A program made the position numbers and the translations under genes. A stretch of 9,466 nt of DNA from Desulfocapsa sp. (lineage in GTDB: Bacteria; Desulfobacterota; Desulfobulbia; Desulfobulbales; Desulfocapsaceae), in NCBI GenBank assembly GCA_029934915.1, contig JAOZLI010000092.1, forward strand, positions 1-9,466. Direction: 5' to 3'. Positions 7,269 through 9,466 of the stretch are shown piece after piece (position 1 is the stretch's first letter; each line of letters begins with the position of its first letter). The notes under the pieces were generated by a model. The model saw only the letters and a program-made list of their open reading frames with translations. It had not been told where the DNA came from and did not search any database.

Positions 7269-7449
7269 AAAAGATAAATATCGAATGTCGAACAAGGAAT
7301 GTCGAATGTCGAAGTAACTACGCAACCTTGCTGCAGCTCTTCCCGATATTTTAAGCTATCAGCATTGTTTTCATGCAAAGTACGATCTGTTTTTAATCTT
7401 TTCGTTCGATATTCGACATTCCTTGTTCGACATTCGATATTTATCTTTT
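7269..7449. repeat. 181-bp inverted-repeat element (MITE-like) between kinase and receiver genes
   Basis: Arms 7269-7313 and 7405-7449 are inverted copies matching at 44 of 45 positions; the one difference (7308/7410) would still be a G-U pair in RNA. The spacer (7314-7404, 91 bases) has no ORF or recognised signal. Each arm contains two TCGAATGTCGAA-type units 21 bases apart (7281-7292 and 7302-7313 on the left). The element starts immediately after the kinase TGA. A related half-copy lies at 1665-1694. It could be a non-autonomous mobile element or a paired intergenic repeat. As RNA it would fold into a long hairpin separating the kinase message from the receiver message. No target-site duplication was evident by eye. 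Confidence 0.8.
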
Positions 7450-7468
7450 GTTTTCCATTTTGTATAAT
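7440..7468 (+). promoter_or_regulatory. Candidate promoter for the receiver-rsmB pair
   Basis: A perfect TATAAT lies at 7463-7468. A 17-base spacer places the -35 at 7440-7445 (TTTATC), a weak match that overlaps the outer end of the right repeat arm. Transcription would start near 7475, leaving a leader of about 40 bases. The pair may therefore be expressed independently of the kinase gene. Confidence 0.5.
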
Positions 7469-7501
7469 ATGCTGTTAATATAAAGTACTTAAATTTCATA
7501 A

Positions 7502-7508
7502 AGGGAGG
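7502..7508 (+). promoter_or_regulatory. Strong ribosome binding site for the receiver gene
   Basis: AGGGAGG lies 7 bases before the ATG at 7516 and fixes that start. It contrasts with the absence of a Shine-Dalgarno before the kinase gene and before rsmB. Confidence 0.85.
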
Positions 7509-7515
7509 TTGATGA

Positions 7516-7896
7516 ATGGGCCAGCAAACCCGTATTGTACTTATTGATGATGATCAGGATGCCTGTGAACTCCTGAAAATGCAACTGGAAAACAGTGGGC
7601 GTATGAGTCTTACTTACAGCACAAACAGTAACGATGCTGTTCCGCTCATCAGCGAAGAACTGCCGGATATTGCCATTCTTGATATTAATATGCCCGGTAC
7701 ACATGGCGTGGAAATTGGTTCTGCCTTGGCGGCTAATGAAAAAACATCTAATATTCCAGTTCTTTATCTTTCTGGTATGGTGACTCCAGATGAAGTTCGT
7801 GAGCTTGTAAAGGGAGAGGAAAAACCTTCTATTGTTTCCAAGGGTTCTCCGGTGGAGGATCTCATCGTCGCCATCGAAGCCAGAATAGCTGCTTGA
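7516..7896 (+). CDS. Single-domain response regulator (CheY-like receiver)
   Basis: The product has 126 residues, only a receiver domain, with no DNA-binding or enzymatic output. Acidic pocket Asp11-Asp13 (LIDDDQD), phospho-acceptor Asp56 in IAILDINMPG, Ser86 in LYLSG, and Lys109. The residue after the lysine is Gly (SKGSP) rather than the usual Pro, which may alter the beta5-alpha5 face used for partner binding. The protein likely works as a phosphate acceptor or shuttle, or by protein-protein contact. The hybrid kinase with its C-terminal HPt, 247 bases upstream, is the obvious candidate donor, by inference from position. The TGA stop overlaps the rsmB TTG start by 4 bases (TTGA), so rsmB translation is probably coupled to this gene. 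Confidence 0.93.
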   Translation: MGQQTRIVLIDDDQDACELLKMQLENSGRMSLTYSTNSNDAVPLISEELPDIAILDINMPGTHGVEIGSALAANEKTSNIPVLYLSGMVTPDEVRELVKGEEKPSIVSKGSPVEDLIVAIEARIAA

Positions 7897-9263
7897 CGAT
7901 TTCTATTTTGCCTTCTACATCTCGCACATCTGCTCGTTTTGTTGCCAGCGAAACGCTGGTCAATCTTGAAAAAGAACGTATCCCTGTAGGAACTGTTTTT
8001 GAAAAAGTGCTGCGTGATTTATCGCTTGCAGAAAAGGATCGGCAGCTTACGCGTAACATCATTTATGGTGTTCTTCGTAATCGTGAATCCCTCGATTGCA
8101 TGTTGCAGCACCTTTGCTCGCAACCCTTGAAAAAGCTCAAACCTTTTGTTCATCAGGCCCTGCGAGTTGGTTTGTATCAGATCATGTATCTTGATCGCAT
8201 CCCGGATTCTGCAGCGGTGAACGAGTCGGTGAAAGCCGTTCAGGCAGCAAAACTTCCCAAACGCTTGCATGGCTTTGTTAATGGCGTGCTCAGAAATTCC
8301 ATTCGTAAACGGGATGAACTGTTAAGTCTTATACAGAATCCGGAGCAAACGATTTTAAATCATCCCCGCTGGTTGACACAGCGGTGGCAGAATCGCTTTG
8401 GCAGAGAGGAAATGGAGCGGATCTGCCGTCAGAACAATAGTCAGGCCCCCCTAATATTGCAGGTAAACAGCTGTAAAACCAGGCGGAATGATCTGCTAGA
8501 ACTGCTGCAGGGGGCGGATGTACAGGCTGAAAAATGTCAGCATAGTGAAACAGGGATTTTACTTTCTGATTTTCACGGACGGATTGATGCATTGCCAGGC
8601 TATGATGATGGCTTGTTTCAGGTGCAGGATCAGGGGGCGCAGGTGCTTGGCCAGTTATTTCTTCCCATGCAGCCTGAAGGGCGTTATCTTGATGCTTGCG
8701 CAGGTGCGGGTGGTAAAACAAGTATGTTGATTCAGCTTTGTGAGGCGGTGGGTGCCACCGTGAGCGCAGTTGAACCGGATGCTGGCAGGCGGGATATATT
8801 TTTAAGTAATATGAGTCGCTTGCACCCTGCATTGGATGTCCCTCTTTTTGCCGGGACTCTTGGGGATTTTGCAAAGAAGAGCTATGAGAAGTTTAGTGGA
8901 ATCCTGCTTGATGCACCATGTTCAGGAACCGGGGTTACCGGGCGTCATCCCGATATTCGTTGGAACAGACGGGAAGAAGATTTACAAAAATATCAGCAGA
9001 CACAACTGGCGCTTTTACATAGTGCTGCAGGCTTACTTGCTCCAGGAGGAATATTATTATACGCCACCTGTTCTCTTGAGGAAGAAGAGAATGAGCAGGT
9101 GATAGAAACATTTCTGGCTGAAAATGGTGATTTTGCTCTTCAGGATTGCCGGCAACATTTTCCCGGAACTCCTGAAAATCTTTTTCGGCAGGAGTTCTTT
9201 GCGCCTTTGCCGCAGAAGGGGATGGATGGTTTTTTTGGCGCTAGATTACAAAAATCAATGTAA
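7893..9263 (+). CDS. rsmB: 16S rRNA (cytosine(967)-C(5))-methyltransferase RsmB
   Basis: The product has 456 residues and transfers methyl from S-adenosylmethionine to C5 of a 16S rRNA cytosine (C967 in E. coli numbering). A NusB-like RNA-binding domain covers about 12-140 (SARFVASETLVNLEKERI through RLHGFVNGVLRN). The Rossmann methyltransferase domain covers about 240-455, with FQVQDQGAQ at 242-250, SAM motif I DACAGAGGKT at 267-276, acidic SAVEPD, motif IV DAPCSGTG with Cys343, and motif VI ATCSLEEEEN with Cys393, the expected nucleophile. RHPDIRW at 351-357 is typical of RsmB. Length is near that of the family (E. coli RsmB is 429). The TTG at 7893 overlaps the receiver stop. A second in-frame TTG at 7908 is possible; neither has a clear Shine-Dalgarno. 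No intrinsic terminator is visible directly after the gene. Confidence 0.95.
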   Translation: MTISILPSTSRTSARFVASETLVNLEKERIPVGTVFEKVLRDLSLAEKDRQLTRNIIYGVLRNRESLDCMLQHLCSQPLKKLKPFVHQALRVGLYQIMYLDRIPDSAAVNESVKAVQAAKLPKRLHGFVNGVLRNSIRKRDELLSLIQNPEQTILNHPRWLTQRWQNRFGREEMERICRQNNSQAPLILQVNSCKTRRNDLLELLQGADVQAEKCQHSETGILLSDFHGRIDALPGYDDGLFQVQDQGAQVLGQLFLPMQPEGRYLDACAGAGGKTSMLIQLCEAVGATVSAVEPDAGRRDIFLSNMSRLHPALDVPLFAGTLGDFAKKSYEKFSGILLDAPCSGTGVTGRHPDIRWNRREEDLQKYQQTQLALLHSAAGLLAPGGILLYATCSLEEEENEQVIETFLAENGDFALQDCRQHFPGTPENLFRQEFFAPLPQKGMDGFFGARLQKSM

Positions 9264-9294
9264 CTATTCAGCTCAACAGAATTTACGCTGAGTG

Positions 9295-9448
9295 TAGGGG
9301 ACAGATTTTATTTTTCCCTGCTTGTATGACCGGGGACTCGGAGTCTCGCAAGCTCGCTTACCTTATTTTCGAAAAAAGACTCGAAAAAAATTCAGTCCCC
9401 TAAGCTAGGTGGAAAAATTAAGGTAAGCGTAGACTCCGAGTCCCCGGT
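9295..9448. repeat. Interleaved inverted-repeat cluster (REP/REP-transposase-associated type) downstream of rsmB
   Basis: Two inverted pairs interlock. TAGGGGAC 9295-9302 pairs with 9395-9402, and the 18-base arm 9329-9346 (ACCGGGGACTCGGAGTCT) pairs exactly with 9431-9448. Inside the second pair, CGCTTACCTTA (9355-9365) pairs exactly with 9419-9429, leaving an 8-base against 1-base asymmetric bulge. The hexamer GGGGAC or its complement therefore occurs four times. The spacers are rich in A/T runs. The gene-free stretch 9264-9466 has no ORF of note. The style resembles repeats I recall near Y1 REP-associated transposases; no such gene is in the window. Confidence 0.75.
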
Positions 9449-9466
9449 TTGAAAGCAATTTGCTGA

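Noticed and set aside
7269..7449. CRISPR-like array suggested by repeated TCGAATGTCGAA units
   Set aside because: Units occur only as two per arm in inverted arms, with no regular spacers and no cas genes nearby.
8329..8874. 181-codon minus-strand open frame within rsmB
   Set aside because: It is a shadow of rsmB with low-complexity, Pro/His-rich translation and no supporting start signal or motif.
9264..9295. Intrinsic terminator for rsmB from TCAGC/GCTGA around 9268-9292
   Set aside because: The 5-bp stem has a long loop and no immediate U-tract.

Overview
This window looks like chromosomal DNA from a moderate-GC Gram-negative bacterium, probably a proteobacterium in the broad sense. The evidence is a periplasmic binding protein with a Sec-type signal peptide, a complete AapJQMP-type amino-acid importer, and REP-like palindromes of the kind spread through many proteobacterial genomes. 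A sulfate-reducer-like (Desulfobacterota) or gammaproteobacterial source is only a guess; nothing here fixes the phylum.

The left half (1-5202) is one minus-strand operon. Read in transcription order it is aapJ (binding protein), aapQ and aapM (permeases), aapP (ATPase), then a class I glutamine amidotransferase-like gene cut by the window edge. The importer is complete: AapJ captures amino acids in the periplasm, AapQ/AapM form the channel and AapP powers it. The aapJ-aapQ gap holds a good intrinsic terminator/attenuator plus two other palindromes, which would let the binding protein be made in excess. The aapM-aapP gap holds three different repeat sequences in about 190 bases.

Positions 5203-5381 are a divergent intergenic region with candidate promoters in both directions and an 8-bp inverted repeat in the presumed aapJ leader.

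The right half (5382-9263) is on the plus strand. It has a soluble hybrid histidine kinase (REC-HisKA-HATPase-REC-HPt), a 181-bp inverted-repeat element that starts one base after the kinase stop, a stand-alone receiver protein with its own strong RBS and a perfect -10 box, and the 16S rRNA m5C methyltransferase gene rsmB, whose start overlaps the receiver stop by 4 bases. The kinase can carry a whole phosphorelay and the small receiver is a plausible partner. Its tight coupling to rsmB is the most unusual gene arrangement here.

The final 200 bases contain no gene. They are packed with interleaved inverted repeats resembling REP or REP-transposase-associated sequence.

Overall the genes belong to known families. 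I see no clear new system. The points most worth following are the dense and varied intergenic palindromes, and the phosphorelay-receiver-rsmB arrangement.
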